Shown here one piece after another: positions 1-6,832 of a stretch of 64,000 bases of DNA. Positions within the stretch are counted from its first letter, which is position 1; every line of letters starts with the position of its first letter. Under the pieces are notes generated by a model, which was not told the DNA's origin, made no database searches, and was given only the letters and a program-made list of their open reading frames with translations. Source of the DNA: Maritimibacter dapengensis (GTDB lineage Bacteria > Pseudomonadota > Alphaproteobacteria > Rhodobacterales > Rhodobacteraceae); assembly GCF_019218265.1 (NCBI RefSeq), contig NZ_JAHUZE010000001.1, positions 1 to 64,000 of the forward strand. Direction: 5' to 3'. Position numbers and translations under genes: made by a program.

Positions 1-119
1 AACCCCGCAGGCCCGCCGCCGCTGCGCTATGTGAGGGCTACGCAGCGCCGGGCCTGCTCACCACCAAGGGGGTCAATATTGGATGCCGATAGGGGGTCAA
101 ACTTCAATGCCGATTGACA
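1..119. mobile_element. IS21-type insertion sequence, terminal fragment
   Basis: Two 23-base direct repeats (68-90 and 92-114) share the pattern GGGGGTCAA...ATGCCGAT, and the stretch ends in TGACA at 115-119. Repeated copies of such a motif running up to a CA dinucleotide are typical of IS21-family ends. A hairpin (arms CGCTGCG 20-26 and CGCAGCG 41-47) lies just inside. No istA or istB is visible, so either the transposase genes lie to the left of the window or only the end survives. The family call is made from memory of IS21 ends, not from a search. Confidence 0.6.
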
Positions 120-163
120 GGCGTGGTATGGTGGGTTCATAGCGGCGAGTGTACACTGAGATC

Positions 164-505
164 ATGAAACGCATTGTATCATCATTTCTCGGTTTAGGTT
201 CGATAACGCTGGGCATTTTTCTTTGGGCCGAGCTGGCTCATGCGGAGACGGTGTCAGTGAAGTATTGGGGCGATGTCGATCTTGCGAGTTATCATTGCGA
301 GGAGACGGCTTCTAGTTTCGTGCATCGTGTTTGTTTCGACGCCGACGCCAATCATGTCGTCGTGCTCTTGAGGAGCACATATTACGCCTACTGTGGTGTT
401 GACGATGATGTCGTAAGAGCTTGGTTGGGTGCGCCCAGCAAAGGTCGTTTCTACAACTCGGAAATTAAGAGTAGCTCAGTCAATGGCAGATACGCCTGTC
501 GGTGA
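164..505 (+). CDS. KTSC-domain protein with signal peptide
   Basis: A 113-residue protein starting at the ATG at 164; a GTG at 149 in frame would add five residues. The first 25 or so residues form a signal peptide (MKR, a hydrophobic stretch, then AHAET). The rest matches the KTSC domain: conserved Ser-Phe-Val near residue 47, the YYAYCGV segment, GRFYNSEIK and the final GRYACR with paired cysteines. KTSC domains occur in small phage- and plasmid-linked proteins, alone or fused to nucleases and lysyl-tRNA synthetase. Here it appears to be exported and disulfide-bonded. Its role is unknown. It lies between an IS end and an SRA-HNH nuclease, which fits an accessory origin. Confidence 0.7.
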   Translation: MKRIVSSFLGLGSITLGIFLWAELAHAETVSVKYWGDVDLASYHCEETASSFVHRVCFDADANHVVVLLRSTYYAYCGVDDDVVRAWLGAPSKGRFYNSEIKSSSVNGRYACR

Positions 506-539
506 TATAAAATAAGCTGCCATAACTAAGAGGCTTGCG

Positions 540-1406
540 ATGGCAATCGGAGCGTTACAGGGCGTATCGCAAGGTCAAGGCTTTGTTGATCGTCGGGAAT
601 TGTACGATTCTGGCGTTCATAGAGCGCTACAGGCAGGAATTGTCGGACGCGGCAAAGTTGGCGCGGAGTCCATTGTACTCTCTGGTGGTTATGTCGATGA
701 CGAGGACTATGGATCGGTAGTCATTTATACCGGTGAGGGTGGACGGGACCAAAATTCGGGAAGGCAGATCGCAAACCAGTCTTTTTCGAGAGGAAACCAA
801 GCTCTCGTCACGAGCTGCCTGGAAGGTACGCCGGTTCGCCTTGTTCGAAAGATGAACGTAGAAGGAAATGACGTTTCTGGTCCCAAGTACAGGTACGACG
901 GGCTATTCCACGTTGAAAGCTATTGGCAAGAAACAGGTCTAGATGGTCATCAAGTCTGCAGGTTTCGTCTTGTCGATGAGCGAGCTTACCAAGGCTATCT
1001 TGGTTCAAATAGCCCGACTGAGTTGAACCACTCCACGTCAGCTCGTCGAGTCGAGAGCGTTGTTCAAAGAGTTGTCCGCGATACGGCCTTGGGGAGACGT
1101 GTCAAAGAGCTGCACGACTACACTTGTCAGGTTTGCGGAGGCCGCCTCCATTGCGTGGGCGGGCCGTACGCTGAAGCGGCACACATCCGGCCTGTCGGTC
1201 GACCCCATAACGGGCCTGATGACCTGTCCAACCTTCTCTGCCTTTGCCCAAACCATCACGTGCTTCTTGACCGAGGAGCTTTGGTCATCGACCAAAATTG
1301 GAATGTTCAGCCTTTGGCAACGAAACTGAGAATGGTGGACCGCCACAAATTAGACCCGGCCCAAACTAGCTATCATTGGTCAATATGGCGCAATGAATCG
1401 GATTAG
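540..1406 (+). CDS. SRA (YDG)-HNH modification-dependent endonuclease, type IV-like
   Basis: A 288-residue two-domain protein behind an AGAGG ribosome site. Residues 1-150 are a YDG/SRA domain, with DSGVHRALQAGIVG, the VLSGGYVDDEDYG segment, YTGEGG at 63-68 and an NQALVTS stretch. SRA domains flip out and read 5-methyl- or 5-hydroxymethylcytosine. Residues 185-255 are an HNH nuclease with CQVCG at 196-200, AHIRP at 214-218 and CPNHH at 236-240, so zinc ligands and catalytic histidine are all present. SRA-HNH proteins of this size include known type IV restriction enzymes that cut cytosine-modified DNA. No partner methylase is next to it, as expected for a type IV enzyme. It looks intact. Confidence 0.85.
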   Translation: MAIGALQGVSQGQGFVDRRELYDSGVHRALQAGIVGRGKVGAESIVLSGGYVDDEDYGSVVIYTGEGGRDQNSGRQIANQSFSRGNQALVTSCLEGTPVRLVRKMNVEGNDVSGPKYRYDGLFHVESYWQETGLDGHQVCRFRLVDERAYQGYLGSNSPTELNHSTSARRVESVVQRVVRDTALGRRVKELHDYTCQVCGGRLHCVGGPYAEAAHIRPVGRPHNGPDDLSNLLCLCPNHHVLLDRGALVIDQNWNVQPLATKLRMVDRHKLDPAQTSYHWSIWRNESD

Positions 1407-1438
1407 GGACACTTTCTGCACGGATTGGCCTGGCTCCC

Positions 1439-2605
1439 TTACGAAAGTTGGTCCCTTTCTTCCAACATAGAGGGACTTTCCCTGCCGTTTTTGCTAACTG
1501 CTTTGGCCATTTGATTTAAGCAAGTTTCGGTCCGAGAGATTGCACCGCGATCCGATGCCATAATCAAAAACTTCAGGCCTTTTGAGCTTAGACCGCCCAG
1601 TTCTGAGAAGAGACAAATGGGAAGAATCCGGTTATCTCTGAATCGTCCGTCCGGACCTCCGTTCTTGTTTGGATGCTTCCAGGTTTGACCAACAACTTCC
1701 GCGTCTTGGGGTAATCCATCATCCACGATAAATCGCGTTTGTCGCGAGGCAATGCGTAGGTCTTCGTAGGGTACGGACCCATAAACCCGACCTTCACGGA
1801 CAATTACGCAATCTGGCATGAAGTGAAGGGTTTTCCCGTCGACCTTAATGCAGGGTGCCGTCACGTTGCATTGAAGGCTCGGGGGGTGATCATATCTTAC
1901 CTCTGTTGGATGTTTTTCAATTAGATGGCTTGCTCCAGAGTTCCTCTTCCATGCGACTAGATTGGTTATGTCTCCTGCCGCCTCTACATACCACAACCCA
2001 TCCGACTGCCCCAAGCGATCCAATGCATCCACGAGGTTCTGATAGTTTTCCTTCGCTACTCCATCCAAGTCGTATGCCAATACGACATTCAAACGAGCGC
2101 TGTCTGCACGTGAAGCAATAGCAAAGCCTACCGCGGTGAAGGCGAGTGCAATGAGTGCCGCGATCTCAGAATGCATTGCCGTTGCAAGGATGATTGCCAT
2201 GCCGACACCGACAACAAGAGTTGGGATCGAAAGACCTATCTTCCCACGAGCCTCATTAAGATCTGAAATCGTATTGTCGAGGGTTCCTGAGCTTAGCTCG
2301 TCAATTGGACTGGAGACTATCCGCCTCATGAGTACGCCGTCTGCGGTTTTGTAGGTCAATTCGCTGGACTGCGTATCAATCAGACCTTGGCTGAGTTTCG
2401 CATTGTTCCTTTGTGAACGCTTTCCGTCGATGCCCGATATAGTCTTTCGATAATAGACACCATTACTTCCTGCATGGACATAGTGACCACGAGGTCCTGT
2501 CCCGAAACGCAGGCCCTTCTTTCCTACTGAGATTCCAAGGCCTGACTTAGCCAAGTTGACGCGAAATGGTCCGAAGGAAATCGTATCTCGGTAATAGAGC
2601 GGCAT
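1439..2605 (-). CDS. DUF4236 domain membrane protein
   Basis: A 388-residue protein. Residues 1-57 are a DUF4236 domain, recognised by YYRDTISFGPFRVNLAKSG, GISVGKKGLRFGTGPRG and the YRKTIS end. Two adjacent hydrophobic segments (about 123-142 and 146-165) form a membrane hairpin. The remaining 220 residues are soluble and unrecognised. DUF4236 is common at the N terminus of bacterial proteins of unknown function, often on mobile DNA. The gene converges on the SRA-HNH gene and shares no operon with it. An AGGA ribosome site lies before the ATG. I cannot assign a function. Confidence 0.7.
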   Translation of the reverse strand: MPLYYRDTISFGPFRVNLAKSGLGISVGKKGLRFGTGPRGHYVHAGSNGVYYRKTISGIDGKRSQRNNAKLSQGLIDTQSSELTYKTADGVLMRRIVSSPIDELSSGTLDNTISDLNEARGKIGLSIPTLVVGVGMAIILATAMHSEIAALIALAFTAVGFAIASRADSARLNVVLAYDLDGVAKENYQNLVDALDRLGQSDGLWYVEAAGDITNLVAWKRNSGASHLIEKHPTEVRYDHPPSLQCNVTAPCIKVDGKTLHFMPDCVIVREGRVYGSVPYEDLRIASRQTRFIVDDGLPQDAEVVGQTWKHPNKNGGPDGRFRDNRILPICLFSELGGLSSKGLKFLIMASDRGAISRTETCLNQMAKAVSKNGRESPSMLEERDQLS

Positions 2606-2639
2606 TCATATTCCTAATGATCATTTGGAACTGCTTTCG

Positions 2640-2789
2640 TTAGATGACAAAAACAATAACAATAAACCCTGCACCTTTTTGAATTGCTTTCTTGAACCCC
2701 CGGTCCCCTCCGATGGTTTGCGCGCTTGAAAGGTGGCGACGCAAGGCGGTGCAGGCGAAGGCTCGCCCGCACCCAGAATTTTTCAGCAA
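2640..2789 (-). CDS. possible small membrane peptide
   Basis: A 49-codon reading frame starting at a TTG that overlaps the 3' end of the lipoprotein gene. The C-terminal half runs GGDRGFKKAIQKGAG and then into a hydrophobic FIVIVFVI end. The mix looks protein-like, but there is no ATG and no separate ribosome site. A longer frame on the same strand (2614-2814) also lacks support. Without comparison to other genomes it may be a non-coding 3' region. Confidence 0.25.
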   Translation of the reverse strand: MLKNSGCGRAFACTALRRHLSSAQTIGGDRGFKKAIQKGAGFIVIVFVI

Positions 2790-3115
2790 CCCTTGCGAGC
2801 TTCTTCGAGTTCAATCGCTTGTAGGTGCCCTTTGGTCACTGCGATCTGCGTTTCCTTGTCAGATCCCGACATGCTGGCAAGTGGAAGGCCGAGAAGGAAT
2901 ACGCCGAATGCGTCACCTGCAGCCGCGTCTTGTTGTTGGGCGCTTAGGTTGGCCAATGCTTGCCGATATTTCACTTTCGTCTGTGTAAGCTGGGAGCATG
3001 AATAGCCACGATACGCGTTTGTACCAATGTCGGCCGCAGCAATGTTTTCAGGTGCTTTGGCGCAGCTCACAAGAAATGTGCCGATCACAGCCATGCCTAT
3101 GATTGTTTTTGTCAT
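2783..3115 (-). CDS. small lipoprotein
   Basis: A 110-residue protein with a lipoprotein signal: positively charged start, hydrophobic stretch, and lipobox LVSC with Cys18 as the lipid-modified residue. The mature part has a conserved-looking YRGYSCSQL motif, a helical Gln/Ala-rich stretch (about 48-66) and a GDAFGVFLLGLPLAS segment followed by a helical end. Similar small lipoproteins of unknown function recur in Rhodobacteraceae. An AAAGGG ribosome site precedes the ATG. It probably sits on the inner leaflet of the outer membrane; no role can be assigned. Confidence 0.7.
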   Translation of the reverse strand: MTKTIIGMAVIGTFLVSCAKAPENIAAADIGTNAYRGYSCSQLTQTKVKYRQALANLSAQQQDAAAGDAFGVFLLGLPLASMSGSDKETQIAVTKGHLQAIELEEARKGC

Positions 3116-3291
3116 AACCCGTTTCCCTTTCTGATTGTTGTTTCCCTATATCGAATTGTTAATGCGGATTCCGCAAGTGTCGATCCATGGCTTTCAGGTA
3201 TGTGATGAACCTGAATTGATGAATTGCAGCAGAGATGTATGTCCCGACATTACTTGGCAGCATTTATTGCATAAGAGGTGGCTCGAAGCGG

Positions 3292-3409
3292 TCTGCCAAT
3301 AGACCTTGCTCATTTGTCAGCCCTCCGACCGTGGCGCAATTCCTGCCAGATGGATGGGTTTCTGCTTTTGGCAGAAGACCTGTCTCTGAATCTAAAATCT
3401 ATTGGCAGA
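3292..3409. promoter_or_regulatory. candidate crossover/res site of the adjacent serine recombinase
   Basis: A perfect 12-base inverted repeat, TCTGCCAATAGA (3292-3303) and TCTATTGGCAGA (3398-3409), frames the leader of the recombinase gene. Between the arms lie further copies of the GGCAGA/TCTGCC half-site, including CTGCCAGA near 3343 and the hairpin TTCTGC...GCAGAA at 3360-3376. Arrays of such half-sites immediately upstream of a resolvase gene are the usual layout of res sites, which also serve for autoregulation. This is inferred from pattern and position. Confidence 0.4.
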
Positions 3410-3421
3410 TAGGAGGTCAAA

Positions 3422-3967
3422 ATGCTGATTGGATATGCCAGAACTTCGACCCTTGAACAGAAAGCATCCATAGAGGCTCAGAGAGAGTCTCTCAGCGCCA
3501 TCGGGTGCGAAAGGGTGTGGGATGAGCAAGTGAGTTCAGTTGGGGCCAGAGAGGCGCTCACAGACGCTCTCAGCTTCACTCGGGAAGGCGACACCCTCGT
3601 GGTGACCAAACTCGATCGTCTAGCCCGTTCTGTTCGGCATCTGGGGGAGGTGGTGGACCACCTGGAGGCCAAGGGCGTCAATCTCAGGGTGCTTGATATT
3701 TCTCTAGATACATCGACGGCCACAGGGAAGCTCATGATGAACGTCTTGGGGTCAGTTGCCCAGTTCGAACGCGAGATGATGCTTGAGCGACAACGTGAGG
3801 GGATCGCCAAGGCAAAGGCGCAAGGTCGATACAAAGGAAGGAAGCCGACAGCGAGCGCCAAGAAGGCTGAGATTGATCTAATGATCTCTAAGGGGCACAC
3901 GAAGCGAGAGGTCGCAGCTGCGCTGGGCGTTTCCGAGAGGTCCGTCTATCGAGTTTGTTCTAGCTGA
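3422..3967 (+). CDS. serine recombinase (resolvase/invertase family)
   Basis: A 181-residue protein with the classical resolvase layout. The N-terminal catalytic domain has the nucleophile Ser9 in IGYARTST and the LVVTKLDRLARS motif carrying the active-site arginines. The long dimer helix contains GSVAQFEREMMLERQREGI. A C-terminal helix-turn-helix (about 150-178, HTKREVAAALGVSERSVYR) binds DNA. It catalyses two-strand exchange through a 5'-phosphoserine link, resolving cointegrates or inverting a segment. An AGGAGG ribosome site lies directly before the ATG. Length and motifs are complete, so it is probably active. It marks this region as mobile or plasmid-derived DNA. Confidence 0.9.
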   Translation: MLIGYARTSTLEQKASIEAQRESLSAIGCERVWDEQVSSVGAREALTDALSFTREGDTLVVTKLDRLARSVRHLGEVVDHLEAKGVNLRVLDISLDTSTATGKLMMNVLGSVAQFEREMMLERQREGIAKAKAQGRYKGRKPTASAKKAEIDLMISKGHTKREVAAALGVSERSVYRVCSS

Positions 3968-4435
3968 ACCTTGGAAGCTGAGAGCAAGACGGGGTTCTGC
4001 TCTCGGCCCGAACCTACCTCAACGTGCAACCCAGGATCACTGCGAATGCAGCTTACATCGCTGACGTTCGTCCCGGTGCCGCGAGGTTGGAAGATTTCGG
4101 GGTTGTTGGCCTCATACCATTTCTTGATGGTTCGCGTCGGGTTTGGGAGTGCAAGGCCTCGACGTATTCGCAAATCAAGGATTGCATAGCTTTCGGTGAA
4201 CTTCTCAGCGCCTTCTCCAGAAGTCGCAAATTCAAAAAGCCTGGCAGAATATGCATCATCTGGATCTTAGCTTCCAACGCGCCAAGTGACGATGAACTTT
4301 CCATCGCGAGCAATGACGTCGGCCTGCGAAGGCACGGTTCGAATCGGCTGCACATCAACTCATCGTGGACGACGTTGATTGGATAAACCGGCTCTATAGC
4401 GCCAAATTGCCTTACAACACAAGTCGTTGCAAACA
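3946..4435 (-). pseudogene. decayed gene with an in-frame stop and a frameshift
   Basis: The minus strand reads as one protein-like sequence over about 160 codons in two frames. Starting at 4435 it reads GAIEPVYPINVVHDE. Near 4350 the frame shifts and continues with TVPSQADVIARDGKFIVTW. It hits a TAA at 4267-4269, then continues in the same frame through FTESYAILDLRIRRG, IKKWYEANNPEIFQP and GRE to a TAG at 3946. It overlaps the recombinase 3' end by 22 bases. I do not recognise the family and find no good start. The next 190 bases (4436-4628) show no gene. Confidence 0.4.
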
Positions 4436-4628
4436 GTTCTAGTCAAGAATCAGGGACTACAGCGAACCATAAGCAATAGTGCTAGGTGCCGCCGTGCGGC
4501 ATCTCAAAACGGACATCCGAATGGTTGCGCAGTCATGGTTCCCTCAAGGCCAAGAATCGCAACTCTCAAGACATCCAACTCGCCCACTTTCAAACTGCAC
4601 GACAACACCAACTTTTTGCAGTACGCAA

Positions 4629-5462
4629 CTACAACCAAGATCGAATGACCAGCTCTTCGGTAGGACTGCGAAATTTTGCATTGCCAGCTAGAACACTGGC
4701 GCGGTCAACTACAGTATGTTGCCCAAAACCTGCATACAACTCAGAGATCGAAGCATGATTTGCATTGGTCACCATTATCATCGCGCCACGGTTTCTTGCT
4801 CTAACGACTGCATCACGTAGCCGAACTTGGTCATTCCAAGAGAATATCTTGTCGTTGTATTTTACAAACCCATTTAAGTTATGCTTGACTGTGTATGGCG
4901 GATCGACAAACACGAAATCGCCCGCACCCACTCTATCGATCGTTTCTTCAAAATCGCATTGGCGGATTTCTGCATCCCGTAAGACTCGGGCGGTCGCCGG
5001 AAAATCGTCGGTCTTGAGCACAACAGTAGTCTTTGTTCCTTTCGGAACATTGAACTCGTTTCTTTTATTGACTCGATAGAGTCCATTCCAACAGGTTCTA
5101 TTAAGATATAGGAACCAAACTGCTAACTTAGTGGGATCATCTGGCTTGGCACTTCGGACGCGATAATAGTGTTCCTTGCTATGCACAGTTTGGTGATAAG
5201 CAAGACCATCCCTGATTTTATCGGGCTCATCCCGAATTGACCTGTAGCAGCCGATCAGATCATCGTTAAGGTCTGACAAGAGTGCTCTACGAGGACGCAA
5301 GGCGAAGAACACGGCACCGCTCCCAAGGAAGGGCTCTACAAACCGCTCAAAGGAATCCGGCATCAGATCCAGATACTTTTCAGCAAACCATCTCTTGCCC
5401 CCTGCCCATTTCAGAAATGGTTGGACTTGATTGAGGCCATCTTTTCCGCGCGTACCAATCAT
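4629..5462 (-). CDS. D12-class N6-adenine DNA methyltransferase (Dam-like)
   Basis: This enzyme transfers a methyl group from S-adenosylmethionine to the N6 of adenine in DNA. D12-family marks are all present: PFLKWAGGKRWF near the N terminus, the SAM-binding RFVEPFLGSGAVFF, LSDLNDDLIG, WFLYLNRTCWNGLYRVN, and the catalytic DPPY at about residue 190. The chosen start (277 residues) is the ATG that overlaps the upstream gene's stop as TGATG, which implies translational coupling; an ATG at 5480 would add six residues. It is the last gene of a three-gene operon. Target sequence unknown. It could be an orphan methylase, but the tight coupling argues for a joint function with the two upstream proteins. 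Confidence 0.85.
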   Translation of the reverse strand: MIGTRGKDGLNQVQPFLKWAGGKRWFAEKYLDLMPDSFERFVEPFLGSGAVFFALRPRRALLSDLNDDLIGCYRSIRDEPDKIRDGLAYHQTVHSKEHYYRVRSAKPDDPTKLAVWFLYLNRTCWNGLYRVNKRNEFNVPKGTKTTVVLKTDDFPATARVLRDAEIRQCDFEETIDRVGAGDFVFVDPPYTVKHNLNGFVKYNDKIFSWNDQVRLRDAVVRARNRGAMIMVTNANHASISELYAGFGQHTVVDRASVLAGNAKFRSPTEELVIRSWL

Positions 5463-6811
5463 CACGAACAAAGGCCCCATAACCCAACTCGCTCGTGGCT
5501 GGACAATACTGAAACTTCTCGAGGGATCGAGGTCAGTATTCCCTGTGGACTCGCCAAAGATCCCGGGGCTGTTGCTTCCATCAAATCAATCTCTCGCAGC
5601 GATTCATCTACGTCTGCCCAAAGGTCCGACAAAGGGTCAGGGCAATGCCCTGGTTGCCACAGCCCGCGTACCTCCCCGATAGCTTCCCACCAAAACTTGA
5701 GCAATGATTTGTTAAGGTCGGCACTTGAAAGGAGTTGCTGTGTAGATCCTGAAGCCACACGCAAGAGAAGTACCGCTCTGGAAACAACAGAGAACACATC
5801 GGTCTGGCCACCGCTTGGCTTGGTTCGCGAGTTCAAAAAAATCTGGGGGTCCTGTGGCGACGTTTGTCGCAACAAGAAGCTCTCGATCCTGTCCGCAGAT
5901 ATCCCTGCCAGCCCTTGAGCAGACACAAGAGCGCGAACTAGCGCCAAGAAGTCAGTATCCATCGCGGTAGCATTGCGCCCCGTGCGTCCCTTAAATAAAC
6001 GCTCGACCGCTAATCTCAATATATGACGGTCAATCTGGTCAAAAGACGACGAAGCGCTTGGTTCTAGCGAAAACCAAAGGTCCTTCACAAACTCCAATGT
6101 GTCATCTATGTTTAACGTCCAGGTGCTCGGAACCCCATCAGGTCGGTAGCTGGAGGCATTGCGTGCCTCGCGATCCTCAATGGCTAGGTTCAGATCCATG
6201 CCCCATTGCATGAACCAGGCTTTTGCTTGTGGTGCTAGGACTGAAGCCCCACCTTGTGAATGAAACCAATCATCTAAAGTGCTTCCCTCAGGACGAACCA
6301 GCAAAGTGAAGAGATTACCTGATTGGGGAGCAAGTGCCCACGCTTCCAATACCAACCAAGTCATTATGTGGGTGCCTTGTTTCGTTGCAAGCTTCTTGGT
6401 TTGATTGGCACTTATGATCGCGTAGTGCTGTCGATTAAAGATCCCCACGCCTCGGCTCGCTAGCAAGGACATTGCTGCCCTAAGCTCGGCGTAGTAAGCA
6501 AGGTGCAGTGCACGGTGCGCATCTCCAGAAATTAGACTTGATATGCTACGTCCTAGATAGCTCCACCCATCATTTAGATGCAGAGGCGCACTAGCGGCAA
6601 TGTATTGCGCCAAGTTGCGGTGTTGTGTTGGGTTCGATGGTTGCGACCGCTTTAGCCTGGAAACGACGTCGCCGCGATAATAGTTTGTCGTCCCGAGCCA
6701 CAAAGAACGGGACAAGAAACGCTTAATACCAGCCGCAGTCACTTCCACGTCGGCCGCCAGAAGGGACCGAATAGTCATTGGGTCTGGATTGCGAAGTATC
6801 GACGCGTTCAT
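5462..6811 (-). CDS. unrecognised 449-residue protein with HEPN/YaaC-like helical segment
   Basis: A soluble, probably cytoplasmic protein of no family I can name. Residues 82-132 form an amphipathic helical pair (GDAHRALHLAYYAELRAA, then RGVGIFNRQHY) that resembles the HEPN/YaaC-type fold in proteins linked to RNA cleavage or defence. A THxxxW motif follows near 148-153. A canonical HEPN RNase motif (R, four to six residues, H) is not evident, so catalysis is uncertain. The C-terminal half (about 240-420) is helical and unrecognised. The ATG at 6811 is preceded in frame by GTG at 6814. Eighteen bases separate it from the DGQHR gene, and its stop overlaps the methylase start. This is the novel component of the operon. 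Confidence 0.6.
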   Translation of the reverse strand: MNASILRNPDPMTIRSLLAADVEVTAAGIKRFLSRSLWLGTTNYYRGDVVSRLKRSQPSNPTQHRNLAQYIAASAPLHLNDGWSYLGRSISSLISGDAHRALHLAYYAELRAAMSLLASRGVGIFNRQHYAIISANQTKKLATKQGTHIMTWLVLEAWALAPQSGNLFTLLVRPEGSTLDDWFHSQGGASVLAPQAKAWFMQWGMDLNLAIEDREARNASSYRPDGVPSTWTLNIDDTLEFVKDLWFSLEPSASSSFDQIDRHILRLAVERLFKGRTGRNATAMDTDFLALVRALVSAQGLAGISADRIESFLLRQTSPQDPQIFLNSRTKPSGGQTDVFSVVSRAVLLLRVASGSTQQLLSSADLNKSLLKFWWEAIGEVRGLWQPGHCPDPLSDLWADVDESLREIDLMEATAPGSLASPQGILTSIPREVSVLSSHERVGLWGLCS

Positions 6812-6832
6812 CACGGATGCAAAATGCGCTTG

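Noticed and set aside
4024-4386. 120-residue plus-strand reading frame after the recombinase
   Set aside because: The minus strand reads more coherently here as a decayed gene; the plus frame has no recognised motif.
5462-6811. Calling the middle operon protein a HEPN ribonuclease
   Set aside because: The helical pattern is suggestive, but the Arg-x4-6-His motif is not clear, so only similarity is reported.
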